DNA from: Bacteroidales bacterium
Lineage (GTDB): Bacteria; Bacteroidota; Bacteroidia; Bacteroidales; VadinHA17
Reading direction: 5' to 3'
Length of the DNA stretch: 55,172 nucleotides
Assembly (NCBI GenBank): GCA_029974835.1
Contig: JARKQN010000058.1
Coordinates: forward strand, 1 to 55,172
Of this stretch, positions 43,849 through 52,862 are shown in pieces (position 1 is the first letter of the stretch; each line of letters begins with the position of its first letter). The notes under the pieces were generated by a model that saw only the letters and a program-made list of their open reading frames with translations, searched no databases and was not told where the DNA came from. The position numbers and the translations under genes were made by a program.

Positions 43849-44586
43849 TTAAGCAAATTGTGTAAGAAGTGAGGCAGCTTCAAGGTCGAGATGCCAGGTC
43901 AAAACACCCGACAAAGGTCTTACCAGTGAGGCAGGGTACATGCCCGATGAAGGATTCTCCAGTATTTCTGCAACAATCTCTGCCTTATTTCTGCCCGATA
44001 CCGCGAAGATAACCCTGGCTGCATTATTGATCACAGTCCCTGTCAGAGTTATTCTTTTCTGCCCCGTTGCAGGGTGAACAGCAACCTCGCAGATCCGCGA
44101 TGAATCAAACAAATCGAGATTTCCGGGAAAGATTGACGCAGTATGCCCGTCCTCCCCGAGGCCCAGGCAGACAATATCGAATCTTGGAATTCCGAGCCTT
44201 AGTGTAACATTTTGAAGAATTTCTGAAGAGTATCTTTCAGCTTCCTGCCAGGGCTCATTCTCTCCCATTATCCTGTAAATATTTCCGGGAGGAACCGCAG
44301 CCTTATCAAAAAAAACCTCCTTAGCCGTTTTGTAATTGCTTTCCTGGCTGTCAGGAGGCACGCAGCGTTCGTCACTCCAGAAAAATAATGTATTCTGCCA
44401 GCCTTCGTAATCTCTGTAAAGGTTACCCAGCACTGAAAAAAACTGTCTTGGTGTATTTCCCCCTGACAGAGCCAAAGCAGCTTTTCTGCCTTCCGAATGT
44501 ACCGGTTTCAGAGTGTTCACAAGGTCGAGGGCAATTTCCATTGCCATTTCGTGATTATCTCTTGAGACTTTGACAATCTGTTCCAT
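43849..44586 (-). CDS. pgl: 6-phosphogluconolactonase
   Basis: This 245-residue enzyme hydrolyses 6-phosphogluconolactone, the product of Zwf. Landmarks are ALSGGNTPRQFF, FFWSDERCVPPDSQESNY and the signature LGLGEDGHTASIFPG. It lies 6 nt after zwf on the same strand, so the two oxidative pentose-phosphate steps are coupled. No gnd gene is in the window. Confidence 0.95.
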   Translation of the reverse strand: MEQIVKVSRDNHEMAMEIALDLVNTLKPVHSEGRKAALALSGGNTPRQFFSVLGNLYRDYEGWQNTLFFWSDERCVPPDSQESNYKTAKEVFFDKAAVPPGNIYRIMGENEPWQEAERYSSEILQNVTLRLGIPRFDIVCLGLGEDGHTASIFPGNLDLFDSSRICEVAVHPATGQKRITLTGTVINNAARVIFAVSGRNKAEIVAEILENPSSGMYPASLVRPLSGVLTWHLDLEAASLLTQFA

Positions 44587-44592
44587 AAGGTA

Positions 44593-46119
44593 CTAAAGTT
44601 CACAATAAAGGCCGTCATCCGCCAGGTTTCTGCATGGGTATCTCCATGTTAGGCCTTCCCCCTCAATAAGTTTGTCAGCATTTTCAGGCCCCCATGTTCC
44701 TGCAGGGTAGCCGAAAATCTTTATATCCAGGTTGGTTGCCCATGCAGTCTGGACGGGTTCAATAAATTTCCAGGCTGTTTCTACGATATCGTCGCGTGCA
44801 TAAAGTGTTGAATCCCCGTTAAACACATCGCCCAGCAATCGTTCATAAGCTGTTGGTACTCTTGTATTACCGAGGCTCGAATAATGAAAATCCATATTTA
44901 CATTCTCAACACTGTACCCGCCACCAGGTTTCTTGATTCCGAATTTAAGCAGGATGCCCTCATCTGGCTGAATCCTTATAATCATTTGATTGACTGCCTT
45001 GTTCATGTCGTCAACATGAAAAAGGAAATGGGGAGTAGGTTTAAAATGGACAACTATTTCAGTAACTTTAACAGGAAGACGTTTGCCGGTACGCATGTAA
45101 AACGGAACGCCTCCCCAGCGCCAGTTATCAATGAAGAACTTAATGGCCACATAGGTTTCAGTCCGTGAATTCGGGTCGACACCCGGTTCCTGCCTGTATG
45201 ACGGCAGGCACTGACCTCTGACAACCGAAGCAGTGTATTGTCCTCTGATAACATTTGAAGCAACCTCTTCTTCTTTAATAGGGTGGAGCGACTGGAAAAC
45301 CTTAAGTACCTCATTTCTGACAGCATCCGGATTAAGAGATGAAGGAGGCTCCATCGCTGCCAGGCCGGCAATCTGAAGAAGGTGATTCTGAACCATATCA
45401 CGCAAAGCTCCGGCCGTTTCGTAATAACTTCCCCTGTTTTCAACACCAATACTCTCAGCGGATGTAATCTCGATATGATGAATGTAGTTCCGGTTCCAGA
45501 GAGGTTCAAACATTCCGTTCGAAAACCTTGTAACAAGGATGTTCTGGACAGTCTCCTTGCCGAGGTAGTGATCTATCCTGTAAATCTGACTCTCGTTAAA
45601 AAGGGAATGAAGCTTCTGATTCAATTCCCTGCACGACCACAGATCGTAACCAAAAGGTTTCTCATAAACAAACCGCCTGTAGCCGTTATCCTCCCGGCCT
45701 AATCCCGACTCATAAAGCCTTTCGGAGATTACGGTATACATTCCGGGGGGTACAGCAAGGTAAAAAATACAGTTCAGCTTTTCTGCAGGCTTATCGTCAG
45801 TTTTTTCAACCAGCTCTTTCAACAACCGGTAATCTGCAGGAGAGCTCATATCAGAAGAAAAGTAAGTTAACCTTGAAAGAAATTTATCCACAATATTTTC
45901 TTCGGGTTTAATGCCTTCCGAAAACAAGTCAATGCCTTCTCTCATCCTTGCATTTAAATCTGACTGTGATATTTTCTTCCTTCCTGTTCCGATTATCTCC
46001 AGGTTCTCCGGAATAAGTTGCCGGGCATAAAGGGAATAGAGTGCAGGGATAAGTTTCCTGTAGGTCAGGTCGCCTGTAACTCCGAAAATGACAAATACAT
46101 TTTTTTCCGAACTATCCAT
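44593..46119 (-). CDS. zwf: Glucose-6-phosphate 1-dehydrogenase
   Basis: This 508-residue enzyme makes NADPH from glucose-6-phosphate. The NADP motif is FGVTGDLTYRKLIPAL, the substrate site is YRIDHYLGKETVQNIL, and PFYMRTGKRLP is also conserved. It heads the zwf-pgl operon. A minus-strand TACATTTG (46131-46124) lies directly before the start codon; used as a -7 element it would give an almost leaderless mRNA. Confidence 0.96.
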   Translation of the reverse strand: MDSSEKNVFVIFGVTGDLTYRKLIPALYSLYARQLIPENLEIIGTGRKKISQSDLNARMREGIDLFSEGIKPEENIVDKFLSRLTYFSSDMSSPADYRLLKELVEKTDDKPAEKLNCIFYLAVPPGMYTVISERLYESGLGREDNGYRRFVYEKPFGYDLWSCRELNQKLHSLFNESQIYRIDHYLGKETVQNILVTRFSNGMFEPLWNRNYIHHIEITSAESIGVENRGSYYETAGALRDMVQNHLLQIAGLAAMEPPSSLNPDAVRNEVLKVFQSLHPIKEEEVASNVIRGQYTASVVRGQCLPSYRQEPGVDPNSRTETYVAIKFFIDNWRWGGVPFYMRTGKRLPVKVTEIVVHFKPTPHFLFHVDDMNKAVNQMIIRIQPDEGILLKFGIKKPGGGYSVENVNMDFHYSSLGNTRVPTAYERLLGDVFNGDSTLYARDDIVETAWKFIEPVQTAWATNLDIKIFGYPAGTWGPENADKLIEGEGLTWRYPCRNLADDGLYCEL

Positions 46120-46304
46120 AAAACAAATGTAAGAAACTAAAATGAAGTCAGAGATTAATTGATAAATTTTATATCTGACAGTAAAATATGTGCACTATAC
46201 AGGGAGGTTTGTATTAAACAAGTTCATACGGGCATAGTTTCATCATTTCCCGGGATGTCAGAAAAAGAGGAAAGAATGTTAATAAGTATTTTTTATAAAT
46301 TTCT

Positions 46305-46334
46305 TTTGTTTTTAAAGTAGAAGTGTTATTTTTG
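46305..46334 (+). promoter_or_regulatory. Promoter of the gltB leader and gltBD
   Basis: TTTG (46305-46308) followed after 18 nt by TATTTTTG (46327-46334) fits the Bacteroidota -33/-7 consensus well. Transcription should begin near 46340, giving a ~180-nt leader before gltB and only about 12 nt before the leader peptide ATG. Confidence 0.65.
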
Positions 46335-46352
46335 TCAAAATTTATAAGACAG

Positions 46353-46415
46353 ATGAGATTAAATTTACTTAATAAATCAAACCTTATTGTTCTCAGGAGG
46401 TATATATCAGGCTGA
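46353..46415 (+). CDS. Putative gltB leader peptide, 20 aa
   Basis: ATG 46353 opens a 20-codon frame ending in TGA 46413-46415. The product begins MRLNLLNKSN and continues LIVLRRYISG. Codons 11-14 (bases 46383-46394) are four consecutive branched-chain codons, CTT ATT GTT CTC. They lie at the leading side of attenuator arm 1 (46390-46396), and the stop codon lies inside arm 2 (46412-46418), exactly where ribosome position would choose between alternative stems. The two AGG codons after them are also slow-codon candidates, and AGGAGG resembles a Shine-Dalgarno sequence. Coding is inferred from this fit, not from conservation. Confidence 0.6.
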   Translation: MRLNLLNKSNLIVLRRYISG

Positions 46416-46475
46416 GAATGGTAGTTTCATGATTGTTCAAAAACCGTTCTCAGCAAAAGAGAACGGTTTTTTTTT
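46390..46475 (+). promoter_or_regulatory. Attenuator with alternative stems upstream of gltB
   Basis: Three stems compete. Arms 1:2 are TTCTCAG (46390-46396) with CTGAGAA (46412-46418), 7 bp. Arms 2:3 (antiterminator) are GCTGAGAATGG (46411-46421) with CCGTTCTCAGC (46444-46454), 11 bp with one G-U. Arms 3:4 (terminator) are AAAAACCGTTCTC (46439-46451) with GAGAACGGTTTTT (46459-46471), 13 bp with loop AGCAAAA and T-run to 46475. Forming 2:3 prevents 3:4. The gltB ATG is 46 nt past the T-run. Confidence 0.75.
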
Positions 46476-46520
46476 AAGTATCAATCTCAAATGCTTTAAT
46501 AAAATTTAACCGATAAAAGA

Positions 46521-49500
46521 ATGAGACCTGTAAACAGAGGACTTTATCTGAGCGAAGCTGAGCGCGACAGTTGCGGAATAGGATTTGTCGCTCACATCAA
46601 AGGGAAAAAATCGCATTCAATAATCTCAAAGGGACTTGAAATCCTGTGCAACATGAGCCACAGGGGTGCTGAAGGAGCCGACAGTAAGACTGGCGACGGA
46701 GCAGGGATAATGATCCAGGTGCCGAGAGATTTCTATCTAATCCAGGGTTATGCATTGCCGCCGGCAGGATGTTTCGGGACAGGAATTATTTTTCTGCCCA
46801 CCGACCCTGCCGATGCAGAAGCATGTGAAGGTATATTTAAAGACATCATCCTGGAAGAGGGACTTAAAATTTCAGGCTACCGCGACATTCCAAGGAATAA
46901 TTCTGTTCTGGGAGAAGTAGCCCTCTCCACCGAACCTTTCATGAAGCAGATCTTTATTGAAGGGGATCTTCAGGATTCAGATCTTGAACGAAAGCTCTAT
47001 ATAATCCGCAAAAGAACTGAAAAACAAATCAGGGAATCATCGATCAACCAGAAAGACTATTTCTACATACCCAGTCTGTCAACCAGAGTGCTTATTTACA
47101 AGGGTATGCTCACATCACACCAGTTAAAGGATTATTATTACGACCTTCAGGATGAGAGGATGCAGAGCGCAATTGCCCTGGTGCACTCCAGGTTCAGTAC
47201 AAACACATTCCCAAGCTGGGATCTTGCACAGCCTTTCAGGTTTCTCGGCCATAACGGAGAAATAAACACCATTAAGGGCAACAGGATCTGGATGGAAGCA
47301 AGGGAATCCCTTCTCAAATCGGATGTATTGGGTGATCTTTTGAAGATTTACCCTGTGATAGAACCTGGCAAGAGCGATTCAGCCTCACTCGACAATGTTC
47401 TTGAATTCCTTGTAATGAGCGGAAAATCCCTTCCCTATGCGATGTCAATTCTTATTCCGGAATCGATAAACATCCGCAATCCCATGCCTCAGGCACTAAG
47501 AGATTTTTACCATTACCATGCAACCTTTATGGAACCGTGGGATGGCCCGGCCTCACTCATCTTTTCAGATGGAAGATATATCGGCGGTATGCTCGACCGG
47601 AATGGTCTGAGGCCCTCCAGATATGTTATCACCTCAGGCGACCTTATAGTAATGAGTTCCGAAACCGGAGTCCAGAAATTTGAACCATCGGAAGTAATGG
47701 CAAAAGGTCGTCTTAAACCGGGTAAGATTCTTCTGATCGATACGGAAGAGGGGAAGATAATGTATGATGAAGAAATAAAATCAAAGCTGGCAGCCGAACA
47801 GCCTTACGGCAAGTGGATTGAGCAAAACCAGGTAAACCTTGAAGATATCGAGACCGGTCACGAAGTCCTTCCCGATATGGGTGAAGATTACAACAGGTAC
47901 CTGGTTTCATTTAATTATTCGAAAGAAGATATCGAGAAAATAATCCTGGAGATGGCAGCCACGGGGAAAGAGCCACTGTCAAGTATGGGAAACGATGTTC
48001 CGTTGGCTGTTCTATCCCAGAAACCCTACAGGTTATTCAATTATTTCAAACAACTCTTTGCTCAGGTTACAAATCCGCCGATAGATCCCATCAGGGAAGA
48101 ACTTGTTATGACCCTGTCGGGTTACCTTGGTTCTCTGCAGCAGAATCTGCTGGAAACCACACCCGACCATGTCAAAATGGTAAAGTTCAAAATACCCGTT
48201 ATTAATAATACCAGTTTTAACTTAATAAAAAACTTAAGATACAAAGGTTTTTCGTGTGTTACACTCAAAATGCACTTTGAGACAGCAGGTGGGGCGGAGG
48301 CACTTGTTTCGGCTGTTGAAAGACTCTGTTCCGAAGCCGAACGGGCGGTGGATGAAGGAAAGAATTACATTATTCTGTCCGACAGGGGTATTGATAAGGA
48401 TCATGCACCTGTTCCGTCACTTATGGCAGTATCTGCCGTTCATCACCACCTTGTGGCTAAGCGCAAGAGAATGCAGATCGACATAATTGTTGAATCGGCC
48501 GAGCCAAGGGAAGTGATGCATTTTGCTCTTCTTTTCGGATACGGGGCAAGTGTGATAAACCCTTACATGAGTTTTGCCATTATTGAAAAGCTTGTTAAGG
48601 AGAAAGCCATTCAGCTAAACTACAAAACGGCTGAGGAGAATTATATTAATTCCATCAGCAAAGGAATTCTGAAGATTATGTCCAAGATGGGAATAAGCAC
48701 TCTCAGAAGTTACCGGTCATCACAGATATTTGAAGCTGTAGGTCTCAGCAGTGAGGTTACCGAAAGATATTTCTCAGGCACTCCTTCAAGGATTGAGGGT
48801 ATTGGCTTTGAGGAGATTGCACGTGAAGCATCGATTCCTCACAGCAAGGCATTCAGCCAGGAAACACTCCCGGAAATCCTTACAGAAGGTGTGTACTCAT
48901 ATCGTAAGTACGGGGAGCACCATGCCTGGAATCCTGAGACAATTGCCCTTCTGCAGATGAGTACAAGGACTAATGACTACAACAAATTCAGGGAATTCTC
49001 GGCAAAGGTCAATGCAGACACTTCAAAACCCTCGTTTTTAAGGGGCATGTTTAAAATCAGGGCAGGTAATCCCGTACCGCTGGCCGAAGTTGAACCTGCT
49101 TCCGATATTATGAAGAGGTTTGTAACAGGAGCTATGTCGTTCGGATCAATAAGCCGCGAAGCCCATGAAACCATTGCCATTGCAATGAACAGGATAGGCG
49201 GCAGAAGCAACACAGGTGAGGGCGGGGAAGATCCTGAACGATTCCGGCCCGGGAAAGACGGGGTGAGCACCAGAAGCGCCATCAAGCAGGTAGCCAGCGG
49301 CAGGTTCGGGGTAACAGCTGAGTACCTTGTCAATGCGGACGAAATCCAGATAAAAATTGCACAGGGAGCCAAACCCGGTGAAGGAGGCCAGCTCCCGGGT
49401 CATAAAATAGACAAAATTATCGCCCGCACAAGATACTCCATTCCGGGGATAACACTGATCTCTCCCCCGCCCCATCATGATATATATTCTATCGAGGACC

Positions 49501-51053
49501 TTGCTCAGCTGATTTTTGATCTCAAAAATGTCAATCCTGACGCAAAAATAAGTGTCAAACTTGTCTCCGAAAGCGGAGTGGGTACAATAGCAGCAGGCGT
49601 TGTAAAAGCCAAAGCTGATATAGTTACCATCAGCGGATACGAAGGAGGAACGGGTGCCAGTCCCGCCTCATCAATTAAACATGCAGGATTACCTCTTGAG
49701 ATGGGTCTTGCCGAAACACAGCAGACCCTTGTGATGAACAATCTCAGAAAAAGAGTGGTGCTTCAGGCCGACGGGCAGCTGAAAACCGGCTTCGATATAG
49801 TAATGGCAGCAATTATGGGAGCCGAGGAATATGGTTTTGCAACGGCCGCCCTGGTAGTGCTTGGATGCGTGATGATGAGAAAATGCCACCTGAACACCTG
49901 TCCTGCAGGAATAGCAACTCAGAACGAAGTATTAAGAAAAAGATTCCTTGGCAAAGCTGATTTTCTCGTAAACTACTTCACCTTTCTTGCAGAAGAGGTT
50001 AGGGAAATACTTGCCTCTGCAGGCTACAGGTCGCTCAATGAAATTATCGGAAGGTTTGACCTTCTGGAAAGAAACCACGATGTTGATCACTGGAAGACCA
50101 GAAAACTTGATCTTACCGCATTTACCCGGATGCCGGAGGGCTCGTCAGTAAATCCTTTGCGTTGTGTTGAAAAACAGAAGCATCCGGTTGATGAGGTTCT
50201 CGACAGGGAACTTATTTCACTATGCAATGAAGCTATTGAGGAGAGGAAGCCTGTTAACATTGAGAAAGAGATAAAAAACACCGACCGGGCGGTGGGTGCA
50301 ATGCTCTCGGGCGTAATAGCTAAAAAATACGGCAATGAAGGGTTGCCCGAGGGTACTGTTAAATGTCATTTCAGGGGCTCGGCCGGACAGAGTTTTGGTG
50401 CATTCCTTGTAAGAGGTGTTGAGTTCAGGCTTGAAGGTGATTCGAATGATTACCTGGGCAAGGGACTTTCCGGCGGCAGGATCATTGTCGTGCCACCTGC
50501 AGGAACACGGTTTGAGCCGGATAAAAATATAATTATCGGAAACACTGTCTTATACGGTGCAACAGGCGGCGAGGTGTATATATCAGGCATGGCCGGTGAA
50601 AGATTTGCGGTAAGAAACAGCGGAGCAATTGCAGTCATAGAAGGCGTGGGAAATCACTGCTGCGAGTACATGACCGGAGGAAGGGTAGTAGTACTCGGCT
50701 CGACGGGCAATAATTTCGCAGCGGGTATGAGCGGAGGCATTGCGTATGTATATAACGAGACCGGCAATTTTGATTATTTCTGTAACATGAGCATGGTTGA
50801 GCTTTCCCTTGTTGAGGAGATAAGTGAGGCACATGAGTTGCGCAGGCTTTTGTCGATGCATCACTATTACACCGGCAGCAGTAAAGCCAGGAAGATACTG
50901 GATGACTTTGACAATCAGCTTGGTATGTTTATCAAGGTTATACCCTATGATTACAAGAAGGTTTTGCAGGAACAGAAGCTGGAAGAGATAAAGAAGAAAA
51001 TCGCCGGAGTTGAATTGGATGTTGAGTTTGGTTCGGGAGGGCATCATCATTGA
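46521..51053 (+). CDS. gltB: Glutamate synthase large subunit
   Basis: This 1510-residue enzyme makes two glutamates from glutamine and 2-oxoglutarate. A 17-residue propeptide precedes the catalytic Cys18 (AERDSCGIGFVAHIKG). The class II amidotransferase domain spans about 18-400, the central domain about 470-750 and the FMN domain about 800-1190, with GGEDPERFRPGKDG, the ISGYEGGTGASPASS loop and 3Fe-4S cysteines in CVMMRKCHLNTCPAG. A C-terminal beta-helix (GGRVVVLGSTGNNFAAGMSG) completes the protein. Expression probably passes through the attenuator upstream. gltD lies 269 nt downstream beyond a tandem repeat array. Confidence 0.97.
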   Translation: MRPVNRGLYLSEAERDSCGIGFVAHIKGKKSHSIISKGLEILCNMSHRGAEGADSKTGDGAGIMIQVPRDFYLIQGYALPPAGCFGTGIIFLPTDPADAEACEGIFKDIILEEGLKISGYRDIPRNNSVLGEVALSTEPFMKQIFIEGDLQDSDLERKLYIIRKRTEKQIRESSINQKDYFYIPSLSTRVLIYKGMLTSHQLKDYYYDLQDERMQSAIALVHSRFSTNTFPSWDLAQPFRFLGHNGEINTIKGNRIWMEARESLLKSDVLGDLLKIYPVIEPGKSDSASLDNVLEFLVMSGKSLPYAMSILIPESINIRNPMPQALRDFYHYHATFMEPWDGPASLIFSDGRYIGGMLDRNGLRPSRYVITSGDLIVMSSETGVQKFEPSEVMAKGRLKPGKILLIDTEEGKIMYDEEIKSKLAAEQPYGKWIEQNQVNLEDIETGHEVLPDMGEDYNRYLVSFNYSKEDIEKIILEMAATGKEPLSSMGNDVPLAVLSQKPYRLFNYFKQLFAQVTNPPIDPIREELVMTLSGYLGSLQQNLLETTPDHVKMVKFKIPVINNTSFNLIKNLRYKGFSCVTLKMHFETAGGAEALVSAVERLCSEAERAVDEGKNYIILSDRGIDKDHAPVPSLMAVSAVHHHLVAKRKRMQIDIIVESAEPREVMHFALLFGYGASVINPYMSFAIIEKLVKEKAIQLNYKTAEENYINSISKGILKIMSKMGISTLRSYRSSQIFEAVGLSSEVTERYFSGTPSRIEGIGFEEIAREASIPHSKAFSQETLPEILTEGVYSYRKYGEHHAWNPETIALLQMSTRTNDYNKFREFSAKVNADTSKPSFLRGMFKIRAGNPVPLAEVEPASDIMKRFVTGAMSFGSISREAHETIAIAMNRIGGRSNTGEGGEDPERFRPGKDGVSTRSAIKQVASGRFGVTAEYLVNADEIQIKIAQGAKPGEGGQLPGHKIDKIIARTRYSIPGITLISPPPHHDIYSIEDLAQLIFDLKNVNPDAKISVKLVSESGVGTIAAGVVKAKADIVTISGYEGGTGASPASSIKHAGLPLEMGLAETQQTLVMNNLRKRVVLQADGQLKTGFDIVMAAIMGAEEYGFATAALVVLGCVMMRKCHLNTCPAGIATQNEVLRKRFLGKADFLVNYFTFLAEEVREILASAGYRSLNEIIGRFDLLERNHDVDHWKTRKLDLTAFTRMPEGSSVNPLRCVEKQKHPVDEVLDRELISLCNEAIEERKPVNIEKEIKNTDRAVGAMLSGVIAKKYGNEGLPEGTVKCHFRGSAGQSFGAFLVRGVEFRLEGDSNDYLGKGLSGGRIIVVPPAGTRFEPDKNIIIGNTVLYGATGGEVYISGMAGERFAVRNSGAIAVIEGVGNHCCEYMTGGRVVVLGSTGNNFAAGMSGGIAYVYNETGNFDYFCNMSMVELSLVEEISEAHELRRLLSMHHYYTGSSKARKILDDFDNQLGMFIKVIPYDYKKVLQEQKLEEIKKKIAGVELDVEFGSGGHHH

Positions 51054-51126
51054 AAATAAACTTATGCGGGAAGAGAATGAAGTTGGACCGGGGAAGATAG
51101 ACTGACGGTGAGAGAGCTTCTGAATG

Positions 51127-51322
51127 ACAGAATTTTTCAGGTAGTAAGAATTACTAAATAAGAATTTTTACAAGATGATAAAAATTATCAGGTAATAAAA
51201 TTTATCAGGTAATAAAAATTATCAGATGATAATAATTATCATGTAATAAAATTTATCAGATAATAAAAATTATTAATTGATATATTTTCTAAATTGATAA
51301 AAATTACTAAAAGATAAATATC
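51127..51322. repeat. AT-rich tandem array, 17-bp period, about 11.5 units
   Basis: Units align end to end from 51127 to the base before the gltD ATG. The core units at 51178, 51195, 51212, 51229 and 51246 follow ATAAAAATTATCAGGTA, with changes at few positions; outer units (51127, 51144, 51161, 51263, 51280, 51297) are more diverged, and 51314-51322 is a partial unit. One junction forms a perfect palindrome, ATGATAAT-A-ATTATCAT (51226-51242). There are no spacers, so it is not a CRISPR array. Confidence 0.9.
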
Positions 51323-52741
51323 ATGGCCGACCCTACAGGATTTCTGAAAGTAAAACGTAAAGAGGCTGGCAACAGACCTGTGAACGAAAGAATATGCGAT
51401 TTCAGCGAGGTTGAACAGGTGCTCAACAGCGACGACCGCATGCTGCAGGCATCAAGATGCATGGACTGCGGTATTCCATTCTGCCACTGGGCCTGCCCCG
51501 TCGATAATCTTATACCCGAATGGAACGACCTGCTCTACAAGGGAGACTGGAAAAAAGCATACGAAAGACTTAACCAGACAAATAACTTTCCGGAATTTAC
51601 AGGCAGAATCTGCCCGGCTCCCTGCGAACACGCCTGCGTACTAAATATTGGTGAAGAGCCGGTTACCATTCGCGAAAACGAAGTGGCCATAACCGAAAAA
51701 GCCTTCTCGGAGGGGTATATCAAACCAAAACCTGCCCGTAAAAAATCAGGTAAAAAAGTCGCTGTTATAGGAAGCGGACCCGCCGGAATGGCAGCTGCCG
51801 ACCTCCTTAACAAATGGGGACACTCCGTTACACTGTTCGAGAAAGACCCGAAAGCCGGAGGTCTCCTAAGGTACGGCATCCCTGACTTTAAACTAAGCAA
51901 GTCAACCATCGACCGACGTCTTGACTTAATGACATTCGAAGGTCTGGAGATAAGAACCGGAACCGAAATCGGAAAAGATATTCCCGGAAAGGTCCTTCTT
52001 AACATGTACGACGCAGTATGTATCGCCATTGGGGCCATGAAACCGCGCGACCTGAATATTGAAGGCAGAAACCTTAAGGGAATTCATTTTGCTATGGATT
52101 TTCTAAAACGGCAGAACCGTATAAATGACGGCGAAATTTTGCCTCCTTCCGACCGTATTTCGGCCGAAGGTTTGAAAGTCGTCGTTCTTGGCGGCGGCGA
52201 CACCGGATCAGACTGTGTGGGTACAGCTATAAGACAAAAAGCTGCAAGTGTTACACAGATCGAGATCATGCCCAGACCTCCCGAGAAACGTCTACCTGCC
52301 AACCCATGGCCCTTTGTTGCTAAAACTCTTAAAACAAGCACATCACATGAAGAGGGTTGCGAACGACTATGGAGCGTTTCCACTTTAAGATTCATTGGCA
52401 ATGACGGATATCTGACCGGCCTTGAAATTGAAGATGTCGAATGGAAAAATGAAAATGGAAAACTTTCAATGATCCCCCTTCCGGATACGCGAAGGATTGT
52501 GCCTGCCGATATGGCGCTGCTGGCTCTGGGCTTTGTCCATCCCGTAACTGAAGGTCTTGTCAGTGAACTGGGTCTTGCGCTCGACAACCGTAACAACATC
52601 AGAACTGACGAATGCTGCAGGACTAATGTTACAAAAGTATTTGCAGCCGGCGATTCCGTTTCCGGCGCAAGCCTGGTTGTGAATGCCATCGCATCCGGCA
52701 GAAAAGCCGCCAGGGAAATTGACAGGTTCCTGAAAGAATAA
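51323..52741 (+). CDS. gltD: Glutamate synthase small subunit
   Basis: This 472-residue FAD/NAD(P)H oxidoreductase passes electrons to GltB. Two cysteine clusters for 4Fe-4S centres are CMDCGIPFCHWACPVDN and CPAPCEHACVL. The FAD motif is AVIGSGPAGMAAADLL and the NAD(P) motif VVLGGGDTGSDCVG. A closing FAD segment reads KVFAAGDSVSGASLVVNAI. Its start codon directly follows the 17-bp repeat array, so the array also forms its translation-initiation region. Confidence 0.96.
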   Translation: MADPTGFLKVKRKEAGNRPVNERICDFSEVEQVLNSDDRMLQASRCMDCGIPFCHWACPVDNLIPEWNDLLYKGDWKKAYERLNQTNNFPEFTGRICPAPCEHACVLNIGEEPVTIRENEVAITEKAFSEGYIKPKPARKKSGKKVAVIGSGPAGMAAADLLNKWGHSVTLFEKDPKAGGLLRYGIPDFKLSKSTIDRRLDLMTFEGLEIRTGTEIGKDIPGKVLLNMYDAVCIAIGAMKPRDLNIEGRNLKGIHFAMDFLKRQNRINDGEILPPSDRISAEGLKVVVLGGGDTGSDCVGTAIRQKAASVTQIEIMPRPPEKRLPANPWPFVAKTLKTSTSHEEGCERLWSVSTLRFIGNDGYLTGLEIEDVEWKNENGKLSMIPLPDTRRIVPADMALLALGFVHPVTEGLVSELGLALDNRNNIRTDECCRTNVTKVFAAGDSVSGASLVVNAIASGRKAAREIDRFLKE

Positions 52742-52768
52742 AGGTGGTATCTCCGCTTGATACCACCT
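52742..52768. terminator. Hairpin after gltD
   Basis: AGGTGGTATC (52742-52751) and GATACCACCT (52759-52768) form a perfect 10-bp stem with a 7-nt loop right after the gltD stop. No T-run follows on either strand, so it may stabilise the mRNA end rather than terminate alone. Confidence 0.5.
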
Positions 52769-52862
52769 CCTGCTGATTATCGGTTCATGTCACCTCTTTT
52801 CCCGGTAAAGGAGAATTTATATTGTTACGGGATTTAAAGATCTACCATCAGATTCGGGTTTG

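Noticed and set aside
46390-46475. Known metabolite riboswitch upstream of gltB
   Set aside because: The loop enclosed by arms 1:2 is only 15 nt and matches no aptamer I know; the overlapping leader ORF explains the layout better.
51127-51322. CRISPR array in the gltB-gltD spacer
   Set aside because: Units are 17 bp with no unique spacers and no cas genes nearby; it is a simple tandem repeat.
52084-52689. 201-residue ORF antisense to gltD
   Set aside because: gltD has clear FAD and NAD(P) motifs in this interval; the antisense frame is Ser/Arg-rich without a domain.
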